NCBI RefSeq assembly: GCF_000737695.1
Contig: NZ_JPRM01000010.1
Coordinates: 96,320 to 160,319 of the forward strand
Source: Flavobacterium hydatis
GTDB lineage: Bacteria > Bacteroidota > Bacteroidia > Flavobacteriales > Flavobacteriaceae
Direction: 5' to 3'
Length of the DNA stretch: 64,000 nt
Shown: piece by piece, positions 9,046 through 17,181 of the stretch
How positions within the stretch are numbered: position 1 is the stretch's first letter
How the letters are laid out: every line of letters starts with the position of its first letter
Made by a program: the position numbers and the translations under genes
The notes under the pieces: model-generated
Seen by the model: the letters and a program-made list of their open reading frames with translations, nothing else
Told to the model about the DNA's origin: nothing
Database searches by the model: none

Positions 9046-10185
9046 TTATAATAAGCTATTTCTGTATTCTGTAGGAGTTAATGAAGTATGTTTTTTAAAC
9101 GCAGTATGAAAGGAAGATTTAGAATTGAAGCCTACCTTGTATAAGATTTCCAGAACAGTCAATTCACTTTTTGAATAATTTCGTAAAATTTCCATTGCAT
9201 TCTCGATACGATATTGGTTTACAAAGTCAAAAAAATGTTGATGCATGTGTAGATTAATCAGAATTGATAATTCACGTACAGGAATATTAATTTGATTTGC
9301 GAGGTCTTGTATAGTAAATGATTGATCTAGATATGGTTTTTTATCTAACATGTGTTTTTTTAAGATATCTATTTGTGATGCAATCACGGTAATATCTTGA
9401 TTTTTGGAAGCTGCTGTTTTAGAATTAAAATCTTTCGCTAATTGTAATTTAGAATCGATACCTCTAAAAAGCTCAGGATGGTTTAATGCTTTTAAGACAA
9501 ACCAACATGTTATCAATAAAGCTATAATACCTATAAAATCATTAATAAAAATCAAGAGGTTATGATAATCGGTATACCTTAAGAGATTTTTAAAAGCATC
9601 AAAGTAATGAGCAACTAGAAAAACAATCGTCATCTGGAATAACCATTTGTATGTTGCAGTATTAGAGTTTGCAAAATTCTCAAGATAAATTTTCCTGTAT
9701 TTTTTCAAAATTAAAAAGATACCAATGATATAAAGTAAATATTGGACTTCTATTAGAAATTGAAAAAACACCATTTCGGTTGTTTCAAAATGATGTTCGA
9801 AAAAGTATTTTTTATAGGTATCATTTGCTAAATATATTCTCGGTATTAAAATTATATTTAAGATTATAAATGGGACTGCATGTAATGTATGTTTAAACTT
9901 TAATCGGAAATCGATATAACAAAGTGATAGTACATACAAATAAAACAATGGAATGTTTAATAAACAGAGTGTCCATCTAAAAATTTCTAAGTTGGGGTAG
10001 TTGTTTGTAATTTTCTCTGCAATAAAGAATCCACTAATATCGATAGCAGTAAGGATTAGATAGCTTGCAATAAGTCGATTCGACAACTTGTTTTTAGTTT
10101 TTACTGTCAGCAAAAAAAAGACAAGAAGCAATAAAACAAAAACAGCAATTAAAGCGATGATTTTTAAATAACTAAAATTATTCAT
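9046..10185 (-). CDS. Membrane-anchored AraC-family regulator
   Basis: A 379-residue protein. Residues 1-235 hold about seven transmembrane helices, and residues 280-378 form an AraC/XylS double helix-turn-helix ending in the family signature (KVGFNSKSSFHTAFKKHTSLTPTEYR region). This 7TM-AraC architecture is common in Bacteroidota and suggests sensing at the membrane with direct DNA binding. Its target genes are not evident from the neighbourhood. Confidence 0.85.
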   Translation of the reverse strand: MNNFSYLKIIALIAVFVLLLLVFFLLTVKTKNKLSNRLIASYLILTAIDISGFFIAEKITNNYPNLEIFRWTLCLLNIPLFYLYVLSLCYIDFRLKFKHTLHAVPFIILNIILIPRIYLANDTYKKYFFEHHFETTEMVFFQFLIEVQYLLYIIGIFLILKKYRKIYLENFANSNTATYKWLFQMTIVFLVAHYFDAFKNLLRYTDYHNLLIFINDFIGIIALLITCWFVLKALNHPELFRGIDSKLQLAKDFNSKTAASKNQDITVIASQIDILKKHMLDKKPYLDQSFTIQDLANQINIPVRELSILINLHMHQHFFDFVNQYRIENAMEILRNYSKSELTVLEILYKVGFNSKSSFHTAFKKHTSLTPTEYRNSLL

Positions 10186-10300
10186 TTAGTGTTCTTATGA
10201 ATTGTTTTCTATATGTTTCAATTAAACGAAAATACAAATAAAAACTACAGATCTACTCAAATCCTAAACTTCCTAATTCAATCCTGTCTTTCTCTTAGAT

Positions 10301-10873
10301 TTACTGAATATCAAGATTAAATTTCTCTAATAATCCCGCAAGTTCCAAACGGGAGAATTTAGCGTTTTTGACTTTGTTTTCTTCGGGATCGAATGAATAG
10401 TTTTTTGCCGTACGAAAATCGGCTTTCTCCAGAATGCTTCGTACAAATGTTGCGTTCGACAGATCACAATTTTTAAATACAGCCTGAGTTAAATCGGCTT
10501 CGGAGAAATCTACATCTTTTAGAGAACAATCAAAGAAGTTTGTTTTCTTTAATTTTCTTTGTAAAAAAGTAGAGTAATCCAAGATACAACCCTGAAAGTT
10601 CATAGAGAATAAAAAGGCATTACTATCACTAAAGTCTAATCCCATTAATTTGCATTCGGTGAATTTAATGTTTTTTAATCCTGTGTTTCGTAAGGTTGCC
10701 AAAGAGAAATTACAGTTCTTAAAGTTGCAATCTATAAAGTCATTATTGCCTAAATCGCTTTTTGAAAAGTTACAGTTTATAAAATCACAATTTAAAAATT
10801 CGAAATCAGTTAATTTCTTTTCTGAGTAATCGATGTTCTCAAATGTCTTGCCTTGATGAAGTAATGTGTCCAT
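10301..10873 (-). CDS. Pentapeptide-repeat protein
   Basis: A 190-residue protein made of A(D/N)Lxx-type pentapeptide repeats (for example DFEFLNCDFINCNFSKSDLG, DVDFSEADLTQAVF), predicted to fold as a right-handed quadrilateral beta-helix. Some such proteins mimic DNA and shield gyrase (Qnr), but a generic role is equally possible. The ATG at 10873 (MDTLLHQ) is preferred because an upstream extension to 10933 would overlap the next gene and encodes unrelated sequence. Confidence 0.8.
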   Translation of the reverse strand: MDTLLHQGKTFENIDYSEKKLTDFEFLNCDFINCNFSKSDLGNNDFIDCNFKNCNFSLATLRNTGLKNIKFTECKLMGLDFSDSNAFLFSMNFQGCILDYSTFLQRKLKKTNFFDCSLKDVDFSEADLTQAVFKNCDLSNATFVRSILEKADFRTAKNYSFDPEENKVKNAKFSRLELAGLLEKFNLDIQ

Positions 10874-10914
10874 AATAAATTGATGATGAAAGTTAATTGT
10901 TGCAAATGCGATAT

Positions 10915-11115
10915 TTATTCTAATTCGATACAATCGAAAACATTGTTGTTAAGTATCATTTCGACTATATCGGTTTTACTATCAATTCTTAAAATATTGT
11001 CCCAATCTTCAAGGTCGAAGTTCCACTTTGCGTCTGGTAATAATTCGTTAAGGATTGTTGTTGCCGATTCTAATTTCGATTCTGTGTTTACCGAAGTTTT
11101 GAAAACGTAAATCAT
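10915..11115 (-). CDS. Small conserved-type hypothetical protein
   Basis: A 66-residue acidic protein with an alternating strand-helix pattern (MIYVFKTSVN, then a helix, then LLPDAKWNFDLEDWDNILRI). It resembles small flavobacterial proteins with a ferredoxin-like beta-alpha-beta layout, but I cannot name a family. It lies 41 bp upstream of the pentapeptide-repeat gene on the same strand. Confidence 0.55.
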   Translation of the reverse strand: MIYVFKTSVNTESKLESATTILNELLPDAKWNFDLEDWDNILRIDSKTDIVEMILNNNVFDCIELE

Positions 11116-11185
11116 TATTTGCTTTTTTTAGTTTGCAAATGTCAATAATAAAGAGACAATCCTATTAGGATTCAATAAGCAAGAG

Positions 11186-12106
11186 TTAGGATTTATCAAT
11201 CATTTTTCGATATTCGATAGGAGTAATACCTTCGTGCTTTTTGAAGATACGACTAAAGTACGATTGATCATAATGACCTACTTGTATTGCAATTTCGTTA
11301 ATGGTAAGATTGGTTTGGTACAATAAGTATTTAGCTTCTAGAAGAATCGTTTCGTCTATCCATTTTGTAGGCGATTTTCCTGTAACCGATTTTACCGATT
11401 TGTTTAAATGATTTGGTGTGACATTTAAGAGTGAAGCATAATAACTCACCTGATGTTGGGTTTTTATATGCAAATATATAAGCTCTTTAAACTTAGTTGT
11501 AAGCGTTGTTGCTGCTGTGAGGGTTTTGTTGGTTTTTACAGCGTTCTTATTTATTTCGAAAAGTAAAGCAATAAGATAAGGCTGTATAATATCCAGATTA
11601 ATACCGCCAGTTTCGGTATATTCTATAAGTAAACGGTTTAATAGATTCGAAATAAATCCAGCTTCTTGTTTTTGGAAAGTTACACTAGGATTTCCCCAAA
11701 CCTTCAAAAAATCAAAATCATTAAGCATTTCTCTATTGCCATATTTCCCAACTAATATATCCTGATGAAACTGACATATAATACCTGTTATCTTTTTACT
11801 CATAAAATCTATAGCGTAAATCTGTCCAGCAGGAACTAGTATCATTTCATTGGCTTTGGTGGTATATTCTTCGAAACCAACTTTTAGTTTATGAATTCCA
11901 GAAGTGATAAAAAGTAAAGTATGACAAATGTGTTTAGATGGAGGTACGGGATATTTTAGTTGATTTACATCTTCAATCCTCAAACAAAAAAAATGTTCTG
12001 AGTTAGATTTAAAAAGATGTTCTACCGTGTTTTCAGATTCAAGGAATTTGTCCCGAAAATCTTTTGCACCATAGGTTTTTATATCTTCCTCTTTTTTCAT
12101 CTTCAT
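11186..12106 (-). CDS. AraC-family transcriptional regulator
   Basis: A 306-residue cytoplasmic regulator with an AraC-binding cupin-like N-terminal half (FITSGIHKLKVGFEEYTTKANEMILVPAGQ region) and a C-terminal AraC DNA-binding domain at about 205-302 (IAIQVGHYDQSYFSRIFKKHEGITPIEYRK). Such proteins normally bind a small ligand and activate adjacent genes. No obvious target operon lies divergent to it. Confidence 0.85.
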   Translation of the reverse strand: MKMKKEEDIKTYGAKDFRDKFLESENTVEHLFKSNSEHFFCLRIEDVNQLKYPVPPSKHICHTLLFITSGIHKLKVGFEEYTTKANEMILVPAGQIYAIDFMSKKITGIICQFHQDILVGKYGNREMLNDFDFLKVWGNPSVTFQKQEAGFISNLLNRLLIEYTETGGINLDIIQPYLIALLFEINKNAVKTNKTLTAATTLTTKFKELIYLHIKTQHQVSYYASLLNVTPNHLNKSVKSVTGKSPTKWIDETILLEAKYLLYQTNLTINEIAIQVGHYDQSYFSRIFKKHEGITPIEYRKMIDKS

Positions 12107-12205
12107 TTTCCTGATTGGTATTCGTAGTAAAATTTACTCAGCGAAAATAGGAATTAAAAAAGGAAATTCTGTTTCCATTTCAATCATTCGAAAATGTAAT
12201 ATCAT

Positions 12206-12715
12206 TTAGGATTTAAGAATTGGATGGTTTTTCCTTTTAAGGATTTCTGTGTATTGATTATTCTTATTTACATACTTTTTACGATTGTACATTTTATAAT
12301 AAATATAGTAAATTATGATAATCACTATAAAAGCGACTAACATTGCAAGGTCGAATAAGCTATAGAAATTATTAATAGTTTGCCCGTTTATTGATAATAC
12401 TTTTGAATTAGTATTTCCTACGTACAATTTTTTTAATGTGACAAAATCACCGATATTAATATTGTAATTGAGTCTTTCATATGAGGTTAAGAAGGATTCA
12501 TTTTTAGCAGTATTCATTTTAAATTCAAAAGCATTGAGAGTACCGCCACCATTTTTTGAGTATGTATTTAATACATTGACAGCTGTGACTTTCCCGCTTA
12601 TAGTTTCGTCTTTAAAGAGATGCTTTAAATTGTTGAAAGTTGTTAGGCCAGCAACAACAAAAATGAATAACCCCAATACGTTTGCAATAAGAATAGCAAT
12701 GAAATTCTTTAACAT
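12206..12715 (-). CDS. Two-span membrane protein
   Basis: A 169-residue protein with transmembrane helices at about 5-25 and 119-140 around an exposed, mostly beta-strand domain (GKVTAVNVLNTYSKNGGG and on). The layout resembles DUF3592-like proteins, in which a beta domain sits between two helices. The Lys/Arg-rich C-terminal tail would be cytoplasmic. It is 17 bp from the lipoprotein gene at 12733 on the same strand. Confidence 0.55.
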   Translation of the reverse strand: MLKNFIAILIANVLGLFIFVVAGLTTFNNLKHLFKDETISGKVTAVNVLNTYSKNGGGTLNAFEFKMNTAKNESFLTSYERLNYNINIGDFVTLKKLYVGNTNSKVLSINGQTINNFYSLFDLAMLVAFIVIIIIYYIYYKMYNRKKYVNKNNQYTEILKRKNHPILKS

Positions 12716-12732
12716 GTTAGTTTTATGTATTC

Positions 12733-13293
12733 TTACTTTTCAATTTCAAGACCAAAGCTTTTAGTAGGGAAGATTACCCAACGATCATTTACTTTCATTG
12801 CCTTATTTACTTTTATACGATATATTTTATTATCATTTAATTCGATTATGATTTTTAAGTCGTAAATAGCAGCATCAATCGTTACTTTGTTTCTTATTGT
12901 ATTTACTTTTTTGGTTTCTACCAAAGTAGATTCTGTTTTTACAGATTTGATATTTTCCCAATTAAATAAAGCATGTGCCTCCGAAATAAACTGATTTATA
13001 CGTTTGATATCTTCAGGTTTTCTTTGTTTTCCTTTTCGGATAATTAACTTTATTAAATCCTCATTAGATTTTAATCTCGAAGATTCTTCTGGAGTTATCG
13101 TACCATTTACAAAACCATATGAAGCATTTTCTTTGGGAGATATAAACAAAGAATACAAATCGTCTGCATCTTTATCCTTGATGCTATTTGTAATTTCTAT
13201 GGCAAATTCATCTATGTTTTTAGGCTGATTACAAGAAACTAAAGTAATAAGACCAAAAAGTAGAATGAGTTTTGCGAATTTTATATTTTTCAT
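12733..13293 (-). CDS. Predicted lipoprotein of unknown function
   Basis: A 186-residue protein with a lipoprotein signal peptide (lipobox LVSC, Cys at about 21). The mature part has a helical first half and a beta-strand second half, as in NTF2/DUF4878-type lipoproteins, but I cannot assign the family with confidence. It is likely anchored in the inner or outer membrane, facing the periplasm. Confidence 0.58.
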   Translation of the reverse strand: MKNIKFAKLILLFGLITLVSCNQPKNIDEFAIEITNSIKDKDADDLYSLFISPKENASYGFVNGTITPEESSRLKSNEDLIKLIIRKGKQRKPEDIKRINQFISEAHALFNWENIKSVKTESTLVETKKVNTIRNKVTIDAAIYDLKIIIELNDNKIYRIKVNKAMKVNDRWVIFPTKSFGLEIEK

Positions 13294-13329
13294 TTTAAGG
13301 GATTTAATTTTTGAATGTATTTTGGTGTT

Positions 13330-13866
13330 TTATTCAACGTCAGATTTAAGAAGTGAATATAAATTCAAGTCGATAAATTTGTCGTAAAGTAATTCTCCTT
13401 GGCGAATAATGCCTTCCTTGGTAAAGTTAAGTTTTTCTGGGATTGTTTTGCTTTTAAAGTTTTCGGTTCCACATTTTATTTCGATTCGATTTAATTGCAA
13501 ACCCGAAAAACCAAAGTCAATAATCGCTTTACAAGACTTAGTTATAATACCTTTTCCTTGTAGGTTTTCGGCAAGCCAATATCCGATTTCGCCAATTTTA
13601 TTCTGACCATCAATTTTATAAATACCAATTCTTCCAATAACTTTCTCGTTATCAACAATAACAAAACCATATTCGTTTCCGTCTCTGTTTCTTTGCATTG
13701 TGCCTTTTACAAAATTCTCTGCAAAGTCTACAGTTTGCATTCTGTCTACAAAAGGTAACCATTCTCTTAAATGAGTTCTGTTTGCATCAACAAGGTCAAA
13801 GATTGGTTGCGCGTGATTCTCATGAATTAACTCAAGTTTTAGGTTTTGGTCTATGTTTATGGTCAT
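13330..13866 (-). CDS. RimJ/RimL-type GNAT acetyltransferase
   Basis: A 178-residue protein of the ribosomal-protein-alanine acetyltransferase group: YGFVIVDNEKVIGRIGIY, then EIGYWLAENLQGKGIITKSCKAI with the acetyl-CoA loop, then LNRIEIKCGTENFKSKTIPEKLNF. The ATG at 13866 lies two bases after the upstream gene's stop. A TTG two codons earlier is in frame but overlaps that stop. The substrate is unknown; many such proteins acetylate protein N-termini or small amines. Confidence 0.85.
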   Translation of the reverse strand: MTINIDQNLKLELIHENHAQPIFDLVDANRTHLREWLPFVDRMQTVDFAENFVKGTMQRNRDGNEYGFVIVDNEKVIGRIGIYKIDGQNKIGEIGYWLAENLQGKGIITKSCKAIIDFGFSGLQLNRIEIKCGTENFKSKTIPEKLNFTKEGIIRQGELLYDKFIDLNLYSLLKSDVE

Positions 13867-13868
13867 GA

Positions 13869-14072
13869 TCAATGGGATGAAGTATTATTTTTTATTTGTA
13901 TCATAAATATTCCTAAAATTATTGAAGGAACCCAACATATAAAAGATATTTCACCAATAAGTTTTATTAATGGATTTAGTGTTCCCATATAACTAAACAA
14001 CGCTCCAGTTATAAGAAACATTATTATACCATTTATGATAAAACCAATTCCTATTTTTTTGTAAATACTCAT
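13869..14072 (-). CDS. Small two-span membrane protein
   Basis: A 67-residue hydrophobic protein with helices at about 7-27 and 35-57. It is translationally close to the GNAT gene at 13330-13866 (two-base gap), suggesting one transcript. No family recognised. Confidence 0.55.
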   Translation of the reverse strand: MSIYKKIGIGFIINGIIMFLITGALFSYMGTLNPLIKLIGEISFICWVPSIILGIFMIQIKNNTSSH

Positions 14073-14102
14073 GAGTTGAATTTTTTTGTTGTTTATAGGA
14101 TG

Positions 14103-14480
14103 TTAGCTTATATCTGTTAGTTTAGAAATTTTATCACCTGAAAATTCAAAGATTGATTTTCCTTTTAAATTTAGTTCTTGCCCTTTTTTGAGTCCATTAG
14201 GGAAGTCTATTCCTAAAACAGCAAAGTAGTTAATCTCTATTTCGGTTTCGTTTTCAAAATGTTTAAACGATGTTATGCTTTGTGTTCTGCTTGAGAAATA
14301 AGCTTTAGCCTGTTCCGCTTGTTGCTTAAAAGAGGTTAATCCCGTTAAAGACATATTTGTTTCGCCACCTTGAATATTCTCAAAGATTATGGCTTCTTCA
14401 AAATCTGAAACCATTTTGTCAATATCAAATTGGTTATAACCGTCAATGTAATTCTGAATTGCTTTTTCTCTTTTGATCAT
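14103..14480 (-). CDS. SnoaL/NTF2-like protein
   Basis: A 125-residue protein with the SnoaL-like layout: an N-terminal helix with IDGYNQFDIDKMVSDF, a helix around 50-65, then long beta-strands ending in IFEFSGDKISKLTDIS. NTF2-like cone folds serve as enzymes, ligand binders or toxin-immunity proteins. The role here is open. Confidence 0.75.
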   Translation of the reverse strand: MIKREKAIQNYIDGYNQFDIDKMVSDFEEAIIFENIQGGETNMSLTGLTSFKQQAEQAKAYFSSRTQSITSFKHFENETEIEINYFAVLGIDFPNGLKKGQELNLKGKSIFEFSGDKISKLTDIS

Positions 14481-14611
14481 GATAATAGTCTTATATACGA
14501 GGAATCTATTTCTTTAGCTAATATATAAAATATTTATCAAGAATTTCTTCAAAGATTTCTATTTGAGGCAGGATTACACGAGCGATAGCGAGCTAGAGAA
14601 TGTAAATATTG

Positions 14612-14678
14612 CCAACGGTTTTAACCGTTGGAGCGTAATGCATTATCACAATCCGTATCCCACGGTTGAAACCGTGGG
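14612..14678. repeat. REP-like pair of palindromes
   Basis: Two GC-rich palindromes in an AT-rich gap: CCAACGGTTTTAACCGTTGG (14612-14631) and CCCACGGT-TGAA-ACCGTGGG (14659-14678). Spaced 47 bp apart, they look like a bacterial interspersed REP pair of the kind mobilised by RAYT transposases. No transposase gene is near. The rest of the 353-bp gap (14481-14833) holds short pieces that resemble other flavobacterial intergenic repeats and no credible gene. Confidence 0.65.
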
Positions 14679-14833
14679 CTATGCAAAATACGATAGAATC
14701 GTAGCACCTCTGCGGCTTAAAACCTTTGTACCTTTGCTTCTCTGAACCTTAGTGCCTTAAGCAAAAAAACTCAGCCCCACCATTCCGAAGAATGACAAGA
14801 CTGAGAAATATGACACGTTAAAATGTCTTTATA

Positions 14834-16993
14834 TTATTTTGCTCCTGGAGGAGAATTTTCTCTTATGTATTTCATGAAGGTATCTGCAAGATGTTTGCTT
14901 GTTCCTTCGCCTTCATATATTCCATGCGAGCGATTTGGATAAATCATCAAGTCGAACATTTTATCATATTTAACCAATTCGTTAATTAAAACTTCGGCGT
15001 TTTTATAATGTACGTTATCATCGCCAGTTCCATGTATGTATAATAAATTTCCTTGTAGGTTTTTGGCATGAGTTACAGGTGATGCTTTAATATAAGTTGC
15101 TTCGTTTTCGCTTGGCAATCCCATGTATCTTTCTGTATAAATATTGTCATAAAAATGCTGATCGGTTACAGCAGCAACGGCAATTCCTGTTTTGTAAATC
15201 TCAGGATATTGAAACATTAAATTTAATGTTACTGCTCCACCGCCGCTCCATCCGTGAATAGCAACTCTATCATTATCGATAAATTTCCATTTTAGAACTT
15301 CTTTGGCAGCCATCGCTTGATCGCGAGTATTTACGATTCCGATGTTTTTATAAATCGATTTTCTCCATTTTGTACCTTTTAGTACAGGAGTTCCTCGGTT
15401 ATCCATTGCGATTCCTATATATCCTTCTGGAATTAAATAGGCGATATATGGGTAAAAATCTGGTTCATCATTTGCTACAGAAGCCATTGGTTCTCCGTAA
15501 ACATAAAAGAATACAGGGTATTTTTTATTAGGATCAAAATTTAATGGTTTAGCCATTATCCCGTCCATTTCGATACCATCAACCGTAGTAACTTTAAATT
15601 TCTCTAAAGAATAATTACGGTCTGGAGCCGAAAAAGAATCTGGGGTTAGTGGGAATATTTTTTTATGACTTGGTAAAGCGACTAAGCGTGTGTTGAAATC
15701 ACGATTAATACTTGAATTGGTATGTTTTGCATATTTACCATCTGTAGAAAAACGATATCTATTTGTTCCTTCAAATTCTTTTGGAGTAATGCGTTTTGTT
15801 TTCTTGGTATTTAAATTAGTTTCATACAAATAACGCTGAGTAGCATCTGTAGGGCTTGCAATATAATAGATAGATTGTGTTTCCTGATTGTAAGCTTTGT
15901 AATAAGCATCAAAATTTTCGGTAGTAATTAATTCTTTCTTTTTACCATCGGCACTAATTTTATAAACATGCATCCAACCATCGGCATCTGAGCTCCATAA
16001 AAAAGCTTTTCCGTTATCTACAAACTGACAAGGAAAAACATCGTATTCTCCCGATGAGATGTCAAAAACATCAATCCATGATTCTGATTTTTCTTGGTAG
16101 ATTAAATTTGCTGCTCCAGATTTTGCATCACAAGTATAAATAGAAGCTTGGTTTTGTAATCTGTTTAATTGTACAACCATTACATTTTGGTTGTTGGTCC
16201 ATTCCATTCTAACCAAATAGTTATTGTCTGGCTCGCCCGGAATATTTAACCAATTTGTTTTTAATGAAGTCATATCGATTACTCCAATTTTTACAGATGA
16301 TGGTTTTTCGCCTGCTTTAGGATATTCTACCGGAACTGTAAAAGGATATAGTGCATCGGTATTGTTTATCATTAAATGGAATTTTGTTTTTGATGCATCT
16401 ACGCGCCAAAACGAAATACTTTTTCCATCAGGACTCCATCTAAAACCATCTCGAGCTGCAAGTTCTTCTTCATAAACCCAGTCAAAAGTTCCGTTTATAA
16501 TTTTATCCGTTCCATCGGTTGTTAAAGGAGTTATTTTTCCTGTAGTAAGGCTTTCCAGATAAATGTTGTGTTGCGAAACATAGGCTACGTTCTCATTATC
16601 ATTAGAAAATTTAGCAAACATTAATGATGATTTTTCTAAGCTTGTACCAAGTTGTTTTCCTTTTCCAGTTGCAAGATCAAAAAACCAATAATCACCTTTA
16701 GTATTCGCTCTCCAAACTTTCTTAGAATTAGTGTAAACCAATACTTTTGTTTTGTTTTGGTTCCAAACCAATTGTTCTATTTCGCCTGTAAAACCAGATT
16801 TTTGTAACTGCTCCTGAGTTAAAATAGTCTTGTTTTGGTTTAATTTATCAACATCGTAAACAACTACGTTTCCTTGCGAGTTTACCCAAAAAGAATGGGA
16901 GTTTGGTAGCCAATTTAACTGATTAATATCAATACTTTCCTGAGCGAAGATACTCGAGGAGATTAATAATAATAGTAGAAAATACTTTTTCAT
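14834..16993 (-). CDS. S9 dipeptidyl-peptidase-IV-type peptidase
   Basis: A 719-residue exported serine peptidase. A signal peptide spans residues 1-17, a DPP-IV beta-propeller covers about 60-480, and an alpha/beta hydrolase domain follows. The nucleophile motif is HGWSGGGA, the acid lies in GTGDDNVHYKN, and the His in NRSHGIYEG. The propeller carries the DWVYEEEL segment that binds the substrate N-terminus in DPP-IV. It likely removes X-Pro or X-Ala dipeptides in the periplasm or outside the cell. Confidence 0.92.
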   Translation of the reverse strand: MKKYFLLLLLISSSIFAQESIDINQLNWLPNSHSFWVNSQGNVVVYDVDKLNQNKTILTQEQLQKSGFTGEIEQLVWNQNKTKVLVYTNSKKVWRANTKGDYWFFDLATGKGKQLGTSLEKSSLMFAKFSNDNENVAYVSQHNIYLESLTTGKITPLTTDGTDKIINGTFDWVYEEELAARDGFRWSPDGKSISFWRVDASKTKFHLMINNTDALYPFTVPVEYPKAGEKPSSVKIGVIDMTSLKTNWLNIPGEPDNNYLVRMEWTNNQNVMVVQLNRLQNQASIYTCDAKSGAANLIYQEKSESWIDVFDISSGEYDVFPCQFVDNGKAFLWSSDADGWMHVYKISADGKKKELITTENFDAYYKAYNQETQSIYYIASPTDATQRYLYETNLNTKKTKRITPKEFEGTNRYRFSTDGKYAKHTNSSINRDFNTRLVALPSHKKIFPLTPDSFSAPDRNYSLEKFKVTTVDGIEMDGIMAKPLNFDPNKKYPVFFYVYGEPMASVANDEPDFYPYIAYLIPEGYIGIAMDNRGTPVLKGTKWRKSIYKNIGIVNTRDQAMAAKEVLKWKFIDNDRVAIHGWSGGGAVTLNLMFQYPEIYKTGIAVAAVTDQHFYDNIYTERYMGLPSENEATYIKASPVTHAKNLQGNLLYIHGTGDDNVHYKNAEVLINELVKYDKMFDLMIYPNRSHGIYEGEGTSKHLADTFMKYIRENSPPGAK

Positions 16994-17019
16994 TATACTT
17001 ATGTAATTATAGATTAATA

Positions 17020-17044
17020 ATAGCGCTATGGTTAATAGCGCTAT
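17020..17044. repeat. Paired ATAGCGCTAT palindromes
   Basis: Two identical 10-bp palindromes (17020-17029 and 17035-17044) separated by 5 bp lie in the gap between the S9 peptidase start and the M43 protease end. They could pair as one hairpin, which would fit a terminator for the protease gene, or be a binding site in the peptidase promoter. Confidence 0.45.
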
Positions 17045-17181
17045 AAAATTAATGATTAATGCGAATCAAGAGTTGAATTTGTGAATTTTAGTTTTGATGT
17101 AAATCTAATAGGTTTTTAAAACCTGTTAAATTTAATCTTAGGATGTAGTTGTGTTGTTTTGCCCCTCGATTCGCATTTTTG

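Noticed and set aside
14563..14745. 60-codon open frame over the REP palindromes
   Set aside because: It is made of the repeats themselves and has no protein-like composition.
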